From Dysidea avara (Eukaryota > Porifera > Demospongiae > Dictyoceratida > Dysideidae): 64,000 nucleotides of DNA. This document shows positions 11,430 to 22,825 of the stretch, piece after piece (the first letter of the stretch is position 1; each line of letters starts with the position of its first letter). The translations under genes and the position numbers were made by a program. The notes beneath the pieces were generated by a model. It was not told where the DNA came from. It saw nothing but the letters and a program-made list of their open reading frames with translations, and did no database searches. Where the stretch lies: NCBI RefSeq assembly GCF_963678975.1, contig NC_089273.1, positions 8,370,614 through 8,434,613 of the forward strand. Reading direction: 5' to 3'.

Positions 11430-11690
11430 TCACAAGGGGATATTTTCCTTTATAGAATATCATGAAGTTTGGTCACATTATTTTACCTTTAACATTCTAC
11501 TATTCCTTTGATGATATCACAAACAGTTATGATATGATTAGCCCTGTCAAACTTAAAACTTTGGAAAGGCTGAAGGATCCTTTTTCTATATCTGGTCACA
11601 TACAGTATTATTATGTGTACTGCATAAAAGAGACCATATTCAGTGTGGCCAATGAGTGAATTTAATTAATGATCTCATCACTTTATAACT
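11430..11690. repeat. Segment shared with 15,279-15,500 and 50,740-50,970
   Basis: The three copies share a block beginning around CACAAGGGGATA and running through a GATCTNGTCACATA-like stretch to TTAATGATCT. It is non-coding and appears to continue duplication copy A, separated from it by elements around 10,310-11,413. Confidence 0.6.
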
Positions 11691-12035
11691 GGTTGTTGTG
11701 AGGCCATCAACTGATTCATCAGCTGTAGTTATACAACCAAAGTTGATTATTTACATGAGTCCAAGGCGAACCCTAGGACAAGTAAGGGCTAACAACCAAA
11801 GTATCCTAAGACTAGTGTCATGTAACTGTCTTGCATAACTGTGGTACTTTGTGTACAGTGGAACCTCTGTTATCCGGACCCCTCTTATCCGGATTCTTGC
11901 ACTGTGAAAAAAGAGGGATATAAGACGGTATTTCCAGTGGCTTATTGAATACAAAAAAGCTTGGTATAACCTGCATTATACCAACCATCCTACATAAGAC
12001 TTTAGTTAATGTGCTAAACATACTGAAACCATATA

Positions 12036-12286
12036 TGTGACAGAATTTTGGAAAATCACCTATATGGGCGCATTTGACACCTAAAATATTTCATGCTAAA
12101 TCACAAACTTTACAGTGCTAATCTACTTGTTGATGAGTTTAAGCCATTCTCAATACCTTAAATTACAAGAAAATTCTTGAAATATTTTCAAAACTGTGTC
12201 TTGCTCATATTAGCAACCCACTAAACACGAAAATTCTAATTATTTCACGCATGCCCATATGGGTGATTTTCCAAAATTCGGTCACA
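12036..12286. mobile_element. TGTGAC-ended MITE, family C, copy 1
   Basis: The inverted ends are TGTGACAGAATTTTGGAAAA and the complement of TGTGACCGAATTTTGGAAAA, each followed by ATCACCYATATGGG or similar. Comparison with the uninterrupted D1 sequence shows insertion at TA with duplication of TA. Confidence 0.9.
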
Positions 12287-12360
12287 TATGTGATGATATA
12301 GTGTGGGCATTATATCAGATATAAGCTATTTCAAGTATTGTGGTAATTAAACTGAAACCA

Positions 12361-12612
12361 CACTGTAAAAATTTAGTAGTGAATTGCTCTGCCACAATAC
12401 TCACTACTTTTAAGTAGTGACGTTCACTACTTTTTGTAGTGAACGTCACTACTTTTTACAGTGAACGTCACTACTTGGTGGTCAATGTAGTGACGATCAC
12501 TACAAAATTAGTAGTGAACGTCACTACACAAAAATAGTGAGTATTGTGGCAGACATTAGTAGTGACGTTCACTACATTTAGTAGTGACGTTCACTAGTTT
12601 GTTTTTACTGTG
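12361..12612. mobile_element. MITE E made of GTAGTG/CACTAC repeats
   Basis: The ends are CACTGTAAAAA and its complement, flanked by CA on both sides. The interior is built from short units such as AGTAGTGACGTTCACTAC, so it can fold in many ways. D1 gives the empty site. Confidence 0.8.
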
Positions 12613-13089
12613 CATATATGCAATAGTATAGTATGCATTATACTAAAGTATAAGATGAGTATAATACAGGATTTATATTAAGGCTTATTAGTATTCAATA
12701 AGCCACTGGAAATACCATATTATATCCCACCTTTTTCACAGTGTTGGTTAACTGAACTATGTAATGACTGCTCTATTAGAGTAGTGACTGTTCTGTTAGG
12801 GTAATTGAAATAATGATAATTAAAAAAATTTTTTTTTGCTATTTTAAGGTTATTTACAGTTTCACAGATATGGACTTTTCAGACTTATGCCACCCAATGG
12901 GTTTGGATAACTGAAGTTCTGCTGTAAACATAAATGACTGCTATATTAGAGTAGTGACTGTTCTATTAGGGTAGTTCAAAACTTCTGATATTTTTACCAA
13001 TCTCTTTTATGATTGTTTATACAATTTCAGCTTTTCAGACTTATTGATCAGCCCTGGTTTGGATAACTGAGGTTCTACCATAGTTAAAA

Positions 13090-15500
13090 TCAAACTTAAT
13101 GGTACTGACTATGTGTATCGTGTGACAAATCTAGAAACTTTTCTGCCAGTCTGCTAATTTTAAACTCTGTACTTAACTAATGATCAATGTACTACAGCAT
13201 TAATAGTAAAATGGATTGTAGCCACGAGACATTAGAGGGCTTGGAGCATACAACAACTTTTTTTGTTATTTGTGTGAATTTACAGCCAAAATTAATATTA
13301 ATCACTCCTGTACAAATCACACTGTGGTCCACTTTAGCAATGCAGCTAGTTATCTGCAATTTCAAATAAATATTAATTCACACTTGTAAACACTGTAACA
13401 GTGACTTGGCAAATCACTTGAGGGTCATAAAGGTGCAGTGCTGTTTTGGCACTTGCACCATGTACTAGTAATGGTTGTAACGCTGTGGGGAGTGCATTGC
13501 CTGATATGTACGCACGATGCCCGAGGGCGCGCAGCGCCCGAGGGCGAGTGCATACATATCAGGTAATGCACGACTTACAGTGTTGCAACTAATATGTTAC
13601 ACTTCAAAGTAGCTTTGTAAAGTAGTTCTAACCCTTTCAAGTTACTTTTACAGTAGTTTTAAGCTGCTAAACTCACTTTTAAGTTAAATGCCTTTGATGT
13701 GGTTGAGGGTGCCTTTAATGTGGTCTGACATTTGTCCAGGATCCTTTGTGGTGGTTGAATATATCATTATTGTTATTATATCAAAGCTTCATATTAGCTC
13801 TCACTATAACACTAGTACTTACTATGTAAGGTTTTCAAAATGTATAAGAAACCTTATCACCACGAGACAGTTTTGATTGTGGGATTCGGTTGGTCTCAAT
13901 TGAGAGCCACAGGAGGCTCAATTGTAGGCCACAGGAGATCACTGAAGCCCACAATGTAAAGTGGATGTTGGTCATATAGGTTTCATATACATTTTACTAC
14001 AGTATTCAATAGTAAGAAGCATTAAAGCTGTACAGTTTGTGGAATGCAGTAATGAGTTCTTTGCAGTGCGACATCTAGATGTTGCACTGCTAAGTGTGCA
14101 ACATCACATTTGTAGCATAAAGAATTCCTTTGATCTGAGGTGTCAAAGTGTTACATGTAGAGTTGTACTGATAATCAAATCTGTAATCGGTAGAAGCCAA
14201 CAATAATACTGTTTTACCATAATCAGAAACCAGTTTTAATGGCAGATTATTAGCCAATTCAACTTCAGCAGCTGAATTACCACTGGAGGACTGGTGTCAA
14301 AGGCTCTGGGATGTATAGTTTTGTACTTAAGTAATTTGTTTATATTTTGTGGCAATCACAAAGACAAACAGTGATGGTTCAGGCCCTAGCTCACTGAGTT
14401 GAGGTACATGTATCACTAAGTGTACAACCTCACAGCATTGGCTTTACTAGCTTTCCTTTTAGGGAGTATGCACAAGTATAACTTGTATATAGAGATGTAC
14501 AATCGACAAAACAGAGTAAAAATATGTCAATATCGGTTTTCCCTAAAAAGTGGGAATCGGTATAATGAGGCCATGAACAGTGACACTTGTTACATCATTG
14601 TTGCGATGGTTAAAAACTGTGAGAATGATGAACCATAGTGATGCTGAGTGTACCAGTTAGCTTTAAAATTATTAGCTTGTGTAAAGTGGAGCCTCATTAC
14701 TTAAGTTAAGGTTATAAATTTATTATCATACTTGTGGACATTTAATTTTACTTCTGAATCAGTTTGTAACCCACATAACTGAATTAAATGATAACTACTG
14801 TATCTGCAGGAAATAGGTGACCTTTCTTGTTTCATTATATTTTTCTATGATCCCTAATCTACACTGTAGCTTAAATTTTTATCATTTTTTCTTTTGTTAT
14901 GTCTCCATGCCGCACTGCAAATGGTTAGCAATAGTATAATCTGCACTAAAAGTAGACCTTCGTGATGCAACTGAACATAGAAGCAACAGCTGCTGATATT
15001 TTTTGGAATATACAGTATCATAATGCTATATAACAAAGTTTATAATAATGCAGTTACTGTAGCTATGTATAGGAGTAGTCTGTGATCAAACCAATGGATG
15101 AGGAAGCAAATTTGAGAGCTACAGTATAATATTATAGCATTGCCATACGAACAATGTTAGGAATTTATTGGAGTACCAAGCTACGTAACAGCAAGGTTTC
15201 ATGTTTTTCTCCTTGTACAGTTGCATAAATTTTGTGTGCTGTATCACCTGGACAAAGGTAGCAGCACAAAAAAATAACTCTTCATAATGGGATATTTCAC
15301 TCCTGGAAATTCACTTACATTATTTTACCCTTAACTTACCACTATTTCTTGACGAAATCACACACAGAGAATTATGAAGTCCTGTCAAATTAATATTTTG
15401 GAAAGGTTCTATCCTCTTTGTTGGTCTAGTCACACAATCATGTGTAATGTGTAAAAATAATATACGCTAATGTGTGAGTTTAATTAATGATCTAGCAGGT
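13090..15500. repeat. Segmental duplication, copy B (non-coding)
   Basis: This is the counterpart of 6960-10290 and 11430-11690. It includes a GC-rich palindrome (13475-13589) and a segment (14160-14530) that also occurs inverted at about 59,040-59,520. No gene is seen. Confidence 0.6.
13475..13589. repeat. GC-rich palindrome 1
   Basis: The arms contain GTGCATTRCCTGATATGTA and its complement, around a GC-rich centre with two GCCCGAGGGCG copies. The surrounding DNA is AT-rich. Confidence 0.8.
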
Positions 15501-15596
15501 GGAATATTGCCTTAGAAGTAGAAGACAATCCAAAACTGCATTAAAATATACTATAGACCATTTTGCACACTTCACCCTGCTGTTTGCCAGACTATT

Positions 15597-15846
15597 TGTG
15601 ACTGAATTTTGGAAAATCAACCATATGGGTGCATTTGACATCTAAAATATTTAATGGTCAAACAACAAGCTTTATAGTTCAAATCTACTTGTTAATGATT
15701 GTAAGCCATTATCAATACCTTGAATTACCAGAAAATTCTTGAATATTTATAAACTGAGTCCTGCTCTTAATAGAAACTCACTAAACATGAGAATTCTAAT
15801 TGTTTCAGGTGCACCCATATGGGTGTTTTTCCAAAATTCGGTCACA
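15597..15846. mobile_element. TGTGAC-ended MITE, family C, copy 2
   Basis: The ends are TGTGACTGAATTTTGGAAAA and the complement of TGTGACCGAATTTTGGAAAA. It aligns with C1 throughout. Confidence 0.88.
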
Positions 15847-16046
15847 TTTTGTGATTAAGCTTGAAAACGAGGTGTGTGGTCACAAACTACACCCCATTTA
15901 CAACAGATTACGTCTCAGTACAACAACAGAATATCTGAACTCTGTAACTTATTATAAGGCCAATTAACTGCTTAATGAGTGCTGACAATATCAATGTCAT
16001 TAATCAGATAGTATACCAATATGAAGAGTTATCGGCCATAATTATT

Positions 16047-16286
16047 TGTGACCAGGCCTGCAATAACAGGGCATCTAGGCACATAAAATTTACCTAATTT
16101 TGCAAACACTCATGACTCATAACTTTAAACTTCATCATGCTATGGTCATGTAATTTTCAGCTCTAAAATAAAATTAAATTTGCTTTTTATAAAGTGTACA
16201 TATTCTTTTCCAGTGTTGAGAAATATCCCGTTGCTTGACATGGTGTGGTTTGTGCTCAAATGGCCTGTTTTCACTGGTCCCTTCAC
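16047..16286. mobile_element. TGTGAC-ended MITE, family A variant
   Basis: It begins TGTGACCAGGCCTGCAATAA like the 5183 copy and ends in a decayed inverted end. A second decayed family-A stretch lies directly before it (about 15,860-16,045). Confidence 0.65.
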
Positions 16287-16773
16287 AGTTTGAAAAATAA
16301 CGATAATACAGTGCACTTACAACGTTTTTACAGAACCAGTCACATACTCAGATGGTATGTTTTGTGTGTAGTGTTGTACTGTTTAGGTCAGATGTTGTAT
16401 AACACACAGTAATTTAAATGTATTAGCCATCTGTTACTGTAGTTAGCTAAACATATTATGTAGCACACTGCATGCATAATTTACTGCATCATTGGAATGG
16501 CCATATTTCTATACTAGAAACTGGAATATATTGCTCTATATTATTTCTTCATTGATCATGAAATCAAGATAAAAAACTTCAGCCATTTTTGCAGTGGTAG
16601 TATATTAAATTCCTACATATTTGCTATGATATCGCCAGAGAATAATGAGACCATACAGTGAAATTATTTTTGAGTCATATTACATGTATTCCTGGACCAG
16701 GTATGATCATAGTATGTATATGAAGGCATATCCATGATGTTTCTAAGAGATTTGGCAGTAGGTGCAGGGGTCA

Positions 16774-17069
16774 CAAGTACACAGAAAAATTTGAAAGCTC
16801 AACTAGAGTTAGGACCATAGTACATCAATAAAAAGTGCTGAAACAAGCTGGAGTACTGCACTATATTAAATCAAAGTAAAACAATAAGAAGTGCTATATC
16901 CCTACTGTACTTTTCCATTATGGAATCTTGAGCACAGCAGGAATATAACAGTTCTTAATGTTTTACTATGATTTAATATCATGCACTACTCCAGCTTGTT
17001 TCAGTACTTTTTATTGATGTACTATGGTCCCTACTCTAGTTGAAAATTCCAATTTTTTCTGTGTACTTG
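16774..17069. mobile_element. Hairpin MITE, family J, copy 2
   Basis: It has the same arms as the copy at 11175 (CAAGTACACAGAAAAATTTG; AAACAAGCTGGAGTA), with about 60 bp of extra sequence at the centre. Confidence 0.85.
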
Positions 17070-17357
17070 TTTGTAGCTTTGGTGCACTGTAAGTGTTCCT
17101 TCTGCAAACCCACAAGTTAAAATTTCTGAGGGAATTTCTCGAATTCCTGGAAACCCACCCATAAATACACCTTTGGTATATTCCAATGTTTCTAGCTTTT
17201 CCATACTGCTTGTAACTAACTTTAAATTGATTTATAAACTATTACAGTGTTGTCAATCATATTAAAATAAATCATGATAACTAAATTTACAAAGCTCATG
17301 TTAAAAATCCAAATTAGCTATACAACAGTCAAAACCATTACTAGTGGTACAATGTGT

Positions 17358-17757
17358 TTAGTACCAAATTGGAAAAATATCTGTGTTTTGTACCCATAAA
17401 ACATGTCTAGACATAGTATCCCAAAAATCAGCTGTAATTGAAGTAACAACAGTTTTCTGTTGTACAAATTTAAAATTCATCTCATCCACAAACCTCCTAA
17501 GTTCTTTATCAGTACACTTCACATACAATTGAAATGTTTTCAGTTAAGGAGAGTTCCTGACAAGGGATGTCATGCCTTCAACTGTCAAAGATCTTACCCT
17601 CATCACTACATGTACTAGTCCACCATGAGCTGAAATTGAGGTCAGAAAGTCATCAGGAACATCAGTGTCTGGTGAATAAATGTATAACTGTTGTAGATTG
17701 CGAGTGTAAGTTAAACTGAGTGTCAATGGACGCAGATCATAATTGAAACACGCACTT
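17358..17757 (-). pseudogene. F-box/LRR-like protein, C-terminal fragment with one premature stop
   Basis: The minus-strand frame reads NLQQLYIYSPDTDVPDDF, then LVHVVMRVRSLTVEGMTSLV, then RNSP. It meets one TAA (17544-17546) and continues in the same frame through LKTFQLYVKCTDKELRRF and FWDTMSRHVLWVQNTDIF to a TAA at 17358-17360. The leucine pattern and wording resemble the C-terminal end of a sponge F-box/LRR family that I recognise from memory, and a related pseudogene lies at 25,270-26,368. LRR proteins of this kind usually act as substrate receptors of ubiquitin ligases; that role is inference. The start is undefined and no N-terminal exons are seen nearby. The single stop against an otherwise clean frame suggests recent inactivation, or a sequencing or allelic difference. 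Confidence 0.6.
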
Positions 17758-17830
17758 TAAATAAACTCTTAACAGTTATTAATCACATCATGTACAATAG
17801 TGGGTAGTCTGGGATGGAGTATTATGTGTA

Positions 17831-18518
17831 GGGACCCCCCGATGATGCTGGTATAATAATGAGCATAATAGGTGCCTGAAAGCATTGAGCATAATGCTAG
17901 CATAATAGGCAGAAAACTTGTGCAATGTTATAAATTATTGCTTATCAAAATACATATCCAACAAAAAGATCGATATACTCTAATAGAACAGTCAGTAACT
18001 CTAATAAAATTATCAGGTAGCTGACTGTTCTATCAGAGTATATGTGACCCGGTCTGCGAAAAGGGCTCTTATAGCCTTTCCAATTATCCATGTTTGGCTA
18101 ATCATAACTCCTAATCTAATAAAGCTACCACCATGTAATTACAGCTACTGCCAGGTTAGGGTTGTTGAGTGACCAAATTGTAGGCTTGTACTATATTCAC
18201 CATTCAAGTTATGGGTTACCATATATATGCAATTGGAAAGGCTATAAGAGCCCTTTTCGCAGACCGGGTCACATATATCGATCTTTTCTGTGACATACAT
18301 TTTGACAAGCAAGGATTTACAGCCTGTGCTTCAACCACTTACTGCTTTTCCATAAAGTGCAAAGTTATTAGAAAAACATGGGAACTGAGGTAAAAATATT
18401 GAGCATAATTTGAGCATAATAGGTAAATATTGAGCATTAATTTAAGCATAATAGGTAAATTTTTGAGCAGTGCAGCATAGCATAATAGGTAAAATAATGA
18501 GCATAATCGGCGGGTCCC
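17831..18518. mobile_element. Element H (GGGACCC-ended), copy 1, with nested B-type MITE
   Basis: The ends are GGGACCCCCCGATGATGC and the complement of GGGACCCGCCGATTATGC, flanked by TA on both sides. The interior has many AGCATAATAGGTA-like units and a central inverted pair of the TACTCTAATAGAACAGTCA motif next to AGATCGATA. Confidence 0.75.
18043..18273. mobile_element. TGTGAC-ended MITE, family B variant, nested in H
   Basis: There are long inverted ends, TGTGACCCGGTCTGCGAAAA continuing through GGGCTCTTATAGCC, flanked by TA on both sides. Confidence 0.88.
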
Positions 18519-19019
18519 TAATTATGTAGAAATAGCTCAGTGATGGAAAAAGGGTGGAAATATATCAAGACACACGATAGTGTGTCGTGCGGCCCAAGAA
18601 GCCGGCGCGCCACACCGTGTATATTAACAGGAAGAAAGAAAAGGTGGGGACTATTCTACCGAACGGAACGGAACGGAACGGAATGATGGACTAAACTACG
18701 GAACGGAACGCTTTCTCAAATTGAAGCTTGCAATTTACCATTGCTGAAACTGCCCTTACGAGTTATCAGTGGCACCTCCAGTGGGTGATTAAACATAAGA
18801 TAATAAGAATTAAAGGATCGATTGTGGGTTCTTGTTGGTTGTCATTAGTAACGAAGTATTAATTGTGGGATGAGCTGTATCAGTGATGTTCATCCTTGGT
18901 TCATCTATGGATATACCAAGAAGGGCACTTTATGTGAACTGGTTTGCTCATTTTGACTTTAGAAAACAGTCTGGGCCGGCGTTTCAAGTCATATGTCAGT
19001 GTACAAATAAAGCAAGCAG

Positions 19020-20390
19020 GAAGACACTGGTAACAGGAAAGAGCCAGCTGAATTAAAACTTGAAGAATTTTGTGCAGTGTGAGAGGAGCAAATATTTTGG
19101 CAGATCACAAAGGGGCTATATTCTGCAAACATCACTGAATTGTATGCATGGAGTTATTAACAGCCGGTGCAGTGGACTAATGCTGTATTCAATAGTGAAC
19201 TGATTTTTTCTGTTGCACAAATTCAAGGATGTGTCTGACTGCTAGCCTTGAATCAGCCAAAACTTCAAGATCAACCAAATCTCAATTATAAGCCTAGCTA
19301 TGTATGTGAAACCATGCCCATAGCCACCAGGCAAATGTGATTTGGACCAAGATGTGTGTGTAATTTCAATGTATCTAGTCAGACCGGAAATGGAACACTC
19401 ACATTAATTACATACCACCTAAGAATCCTAGGATTTCTTAAGTGTAACATTTCACATGCTTCACTTCAAACAAAACAAGTTAAATTTGTTCATCTATTTT
19501 CAAGTGATTCCCGTGCAGTCCAGCTACATGGTCCATGAAATTACAGTGGGATCACATGTATTTGTTACAGTGTGGGCTGCTCTGTGTTGGATCTACTCTA
19601 GAGTTGAGATTTCAAGGTAGACTGCCAATGTACCGACACTGTTGTAGCATATTTAAGTGGAGGACAAATGAATACAGTAATGCTAGATTATTTAAGTATA
19701 CAAATTTTTCATAATGAAATTGATATCCCATTTTGATTTGTACCTCCACTTTGCAACATATTCAAGAACAAGAAGTTACCACCCTTTTAATCTCCAACTG
19801 CTGTCATTAAATAACCAAGATCTCACCAGTCCTTGTTTTTCCATCCACAATTTTGCTTTGGAACAATAATTATCTAAAGGCTCTAATTCATATTTAGTAT
19901 TTAAATCTGTAATTCACCTTGTTGTGGTTTTACTAATTTTATTCTTCATTTCCTTTAAAGTTGTACAGTATAGGTTAACAAAGATAAATTTTCTCTCCCA
20001 TCTTATTCTAGGACTGAGAAAAATTTAATTATTTGTATACAGGCTCAAAATTGAGAAAATATAAAGTAAGTGAATTAATATTATACAGTCAGTTTGCTTT
20101 TGGATATTTAATGTCTCCAAATGTAACAAAAATTCAATGAATCCATGCATGCATCTCATCGCCGGTTGTCTGAACATTCTGCAAGTGATACCTCACTCAA
20201 TCAACCATATATTCTGTTTATTAGACTGAATAAAGTCATGATCACCTAGACTTTTCCTGTCACCAGTAACTTTCTAGTTAATTTCTCTTCAGATATTACG
20301 CTCTGAAACTGAAGAAATTGAGTGGTCTTTTAAACTATTTATCTTGTCAAGATCACCAGAAGCAACTGACATCCAATCAGCTACTGTATT
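19020..20390. other. Interior of element M, no gene recognised
   Basis: This is AT-rich sequence with only short open frames and no DDE-type or zinc-finger motif visible in any frame. It is probably a non-autonomous or decayed interior. Confidence 0.4.
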
Positions 20391-20396
20391 ATGATT

Positions 20397-21334
20397 ATGA
20401 TGTGATTTGGGTTGAGGCTTAGAAGCCTGTACACCCATTCAATTACATACATACACATACATAAATTAGATGCAATAAACAAAAAATAACTATGAATATA
20501 ATTATTACATTAACATAAATCTATAGTCATAAAAGTAATTATCTACAGCTGATTTAAAATTATTTAATAAAGAATTTCTTACAATATCACTCGTAAAATT
20601 GTTCCAATCATTAATTACTCTAGTACCAAAATAGTTGACCCAACATGAAAGGTGGGCAGGGGGCTTAAGTTATTTATATGCGTGACCTCTAGTTTGTGTA
20701 TTGTGGGAGAAAGTAAAAAAGTTGGAGTGATCCAGATTGAAGTAATTGTTCAACATCTTGAAAAGAAATATTAAGTCACCATGTCTGTGCCTGTACAAAA
20801 GAGATGGTAAATTCATTGATGTCAGTCGATCTATGTAAGACTTGTCTCTTAAAGATGGTACTAGTTTTGTAGCACGCCATTGCACACCCTCAAGTTTACG
20901 TTGATCCAATACATAATGGGGTCCCCAAATTACATTTCCGTATTCTAATATTGGTCGAACCATTGATTTGTACAACCGTGATAGTACAAATTCATTCAAA
21001 TCAATAAAGCTTCTTTTCATACAAGCCAATACCCTGTTCACTTTCATAGCTACTTCAGAAGCGTGTTGGTGGAACTTTAAATTCGCATCAAATATAATAC
21101 CCAAGTCCTTATGACAATTAACTGAGTCCAATGAGACACCATTAAGATAGTAGCCTCCAAAGCTGTGTGTGGCTCGACCAAAGTGAATCACTTTACATTT
21201 AGTAACATTGAACTTCAGTTGCCACATATCACACCATTTGGCTAGATTATCTAAATCAGTTTGGAGTTGTACATGGTCTGCCAATGGATAATCAGGCATA
21301 TTGTAGTAACAAAACTTGCCTTGGTCATGCAATA
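20397..21334 (-). mobile_element. 5'-truncated non-LTR retrotransposon (LINE), end of reverse transcriptase and 3' UTR
   Basis: The minus-strand open frame 21332-20670 (220 residues) covers the end of a LINE reverse transcriptase. Landmarks in order are LQTDLDNLAKWCDMWQLKFN, then KCKVIHFG, DLGIIFD, and YKSMVRPILEYGNVIWGPHY. The catalytic YADD region and everything before it is missing. A 3' UTR follows to about 20,397. The frame is still open, so this copy is fairly young. The family type is CR1/L2- or Rex-like by general appearance only. A second copy of the same family is at 55,929-57,363. Confidence 0.85.
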
Positions 21335-22825
21335 AATGAATTGAAGAGACCTGCTTGATATATCAGGTAATAGAACAATGCACTGCATGAAACAGCTATT
21401 AATATTTTATTATTATCTTATTCCATTTCCTGGAAGTTCCACTGATGAATGCAACTTCAGCAATGATAGCGGCTAGACAAGCTGTAAGTTTTGATTCAGA
21501 AAACATTCCATTCTGTAAAATAGACCCCACCTGGATTCAACTCACTACTCAAGCTAAGATATCTGACATTATGTAGTCCACTATTCTGTTAATGAATCAT
21601 TGATGTTCACACAATATAGCCTCCTTGAGGTATCTGAATGTTTGCTCCTCACACACTGCACAAAATTCCTTTAGATTCTGTTTAGCCTGACAGAGTTGAT
21701 TCAGCTTGTCACCATACTTGTTTCCTTTGTAGTGTAGCTACATACTGCCGGATTTATGCCTATTAGAAAAGCTGAGCCCCAGATTGTACATTCTAAAGTC
21801 AAAGTAAGCAATAGCAACTCACATATTAGCAAAAACAAGTCATGCATTAAGTTCCCTACTTGATACATCCGAAGATAAACAGCAAGAACCCATGCACAAT
21901 CGATCCTTAAGTTCGTTTTATCTTTCTTGGGGTACGTTTGTTTACCAGCTGGAAGTGCCACCGATAACTTGTACAGCAATGGTAAGCTGCAAGCTTCAAT
22001 TTGAGAAAGCATTCCGTTCCGTAGTTTAGTCCATCATTCCGTTCCGTTCCGTTCCGTAGAATAGACCCCACCGAAAGAAAACGCAATTTTCACACCTATG
22101 TAGCTCTGTGATCCCTTATCCGATTGGAACCAAATTTGCTAGAGACGTGTCGCCCAGTGAGGGGAGTCTACATACCAAATTTGCAGAAAATCGCTCCAGC
22201 CATTTCCGAGATACGAGCGAACAAAATTTCGTTTTAATTTCTTCGTTTTTTTCTTCTTCTACTTCTTCATTTCGCACACTTCGCAAAATCCGCCATAAAA
22301 CACGAATGCGTGCTCGGATCGGGCTGCAATTTGGCACAATTAAAGGGCTCGTTAAGGCGGATCTCTGTGCCAACTTTGGTAGGAATCCGATGAACATTCA
22401 CGGAGTTATGATGGATTATTTGCGTAAAATAAGGTCGAAGGTCTGTCACGCCTACAGGGTAAACCCCTTGGAGGAATCAGTTGAAAATTGATATGTAGAT
22501 GGAGCAACTATCGTAGGAAGTGCCTTTTTGTGGTTTGAAAGGAATCGGAATAAAGACCATGGAGATATGACACAAAACCCAACCTGTGTCAAAATTACGC
22601 GATCGATTTTTATGAATAAAAAACTATTAGTTTTCGTGTCTACCAGGCAAACCGCTTAGAGCAACGAGCTGAAAATCAGTATGTAGCTGGAATAATCATC
22701 ATAGAAAGTTCTTGCAGTAGCACAGAAGAATCGGTTTACAAATCACTGAGTTATGATTCGAAAGGCAACTATGTGCAGCAAATGCGAGATCGAGGTACTC
22801 TAATAGAACAGTCACCCTAATAAAG

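Larger units (their letters stand above)
11900..12743. mobile_element. MITE, family D, copy 2, with C1 and E nested inside
   Basis: Removing the nested C1 (12036-12286) and E (12361-12612) leaves about 340 bp that aligns in reverse with D1 along its length. The ends are CACTGTGAAAAAAGAGGGAT and the complement of CACTGTGAAAAAGGTGGGAT. Confidence 0.85.
11856..12924. mobile_element. pogo/Tigger-like element P, host of three nested insertions
   Basis: The left end CAGTGGAACCTCTGTTATCC and the inverted right end (CAGCAGAACTTCAGTTATCC on the minus strand) are flanked by TA on both sides, as expected of pogo/Tc1-type elements. Element D2 is inserted at 11900, flanked by TTG on both sides. The rest contains copies of the ACTCTAATAG motif. 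A partial second right-end copy follows to about 13,079. There is no transposase. Confidence 0.7.
18643..22072. mobile_element. 3.4-kb long-TIR element M with 9-bp target duplication (Mutator-like by structure)
   Basis: The ends are GGTGGGGACTATTCTAC and the complement of GGTGGGGTCTATTCTAC, each with a run of GGAAC units (ACGGAACGGAACGG). The inverted similarity continues for roughly 380 bp on each side (left to about 19,020, right from about 21,690). The target GAAAGAAAA is perfectly duplicated at 18,634-18,642 and 22,073-22,081. A 9-bp duplication with long inverted ends is the Mutator-like pattern, but I found no transposase frame. A LINE fragment lies inside it (20,397-21,334). Confidence 0.85.
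18564..22825 (+). mobile_element. Terminal module of the foldback-like family F, left-facing, split by element M
   Basis: It begins ATCAAGACACACGATAGTG and shares GTGCGGCC, AAGAAGCCGGCGCG and GGAAGAAAGAAAACGCAAT with the inverted modules ending at 33,317 and 44,678. After M is removed (18,643-22,072 plus one target copy) the module is about 820 bp and leads straight into a 31-bp array. Across its length it is clearly related to the two right-hand modules but more diverged from them than they are from each other. The CpG-rich open frames around 22,108-22,491 are part of this repeat. Confidence 0.75.

Noticed and set aside
22108..22491. 127-residue open frame in CpG-rich DNA
   Set aside because: It lies inside the left F module. 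The homologous stretch in the right modules is not open in the same frame.
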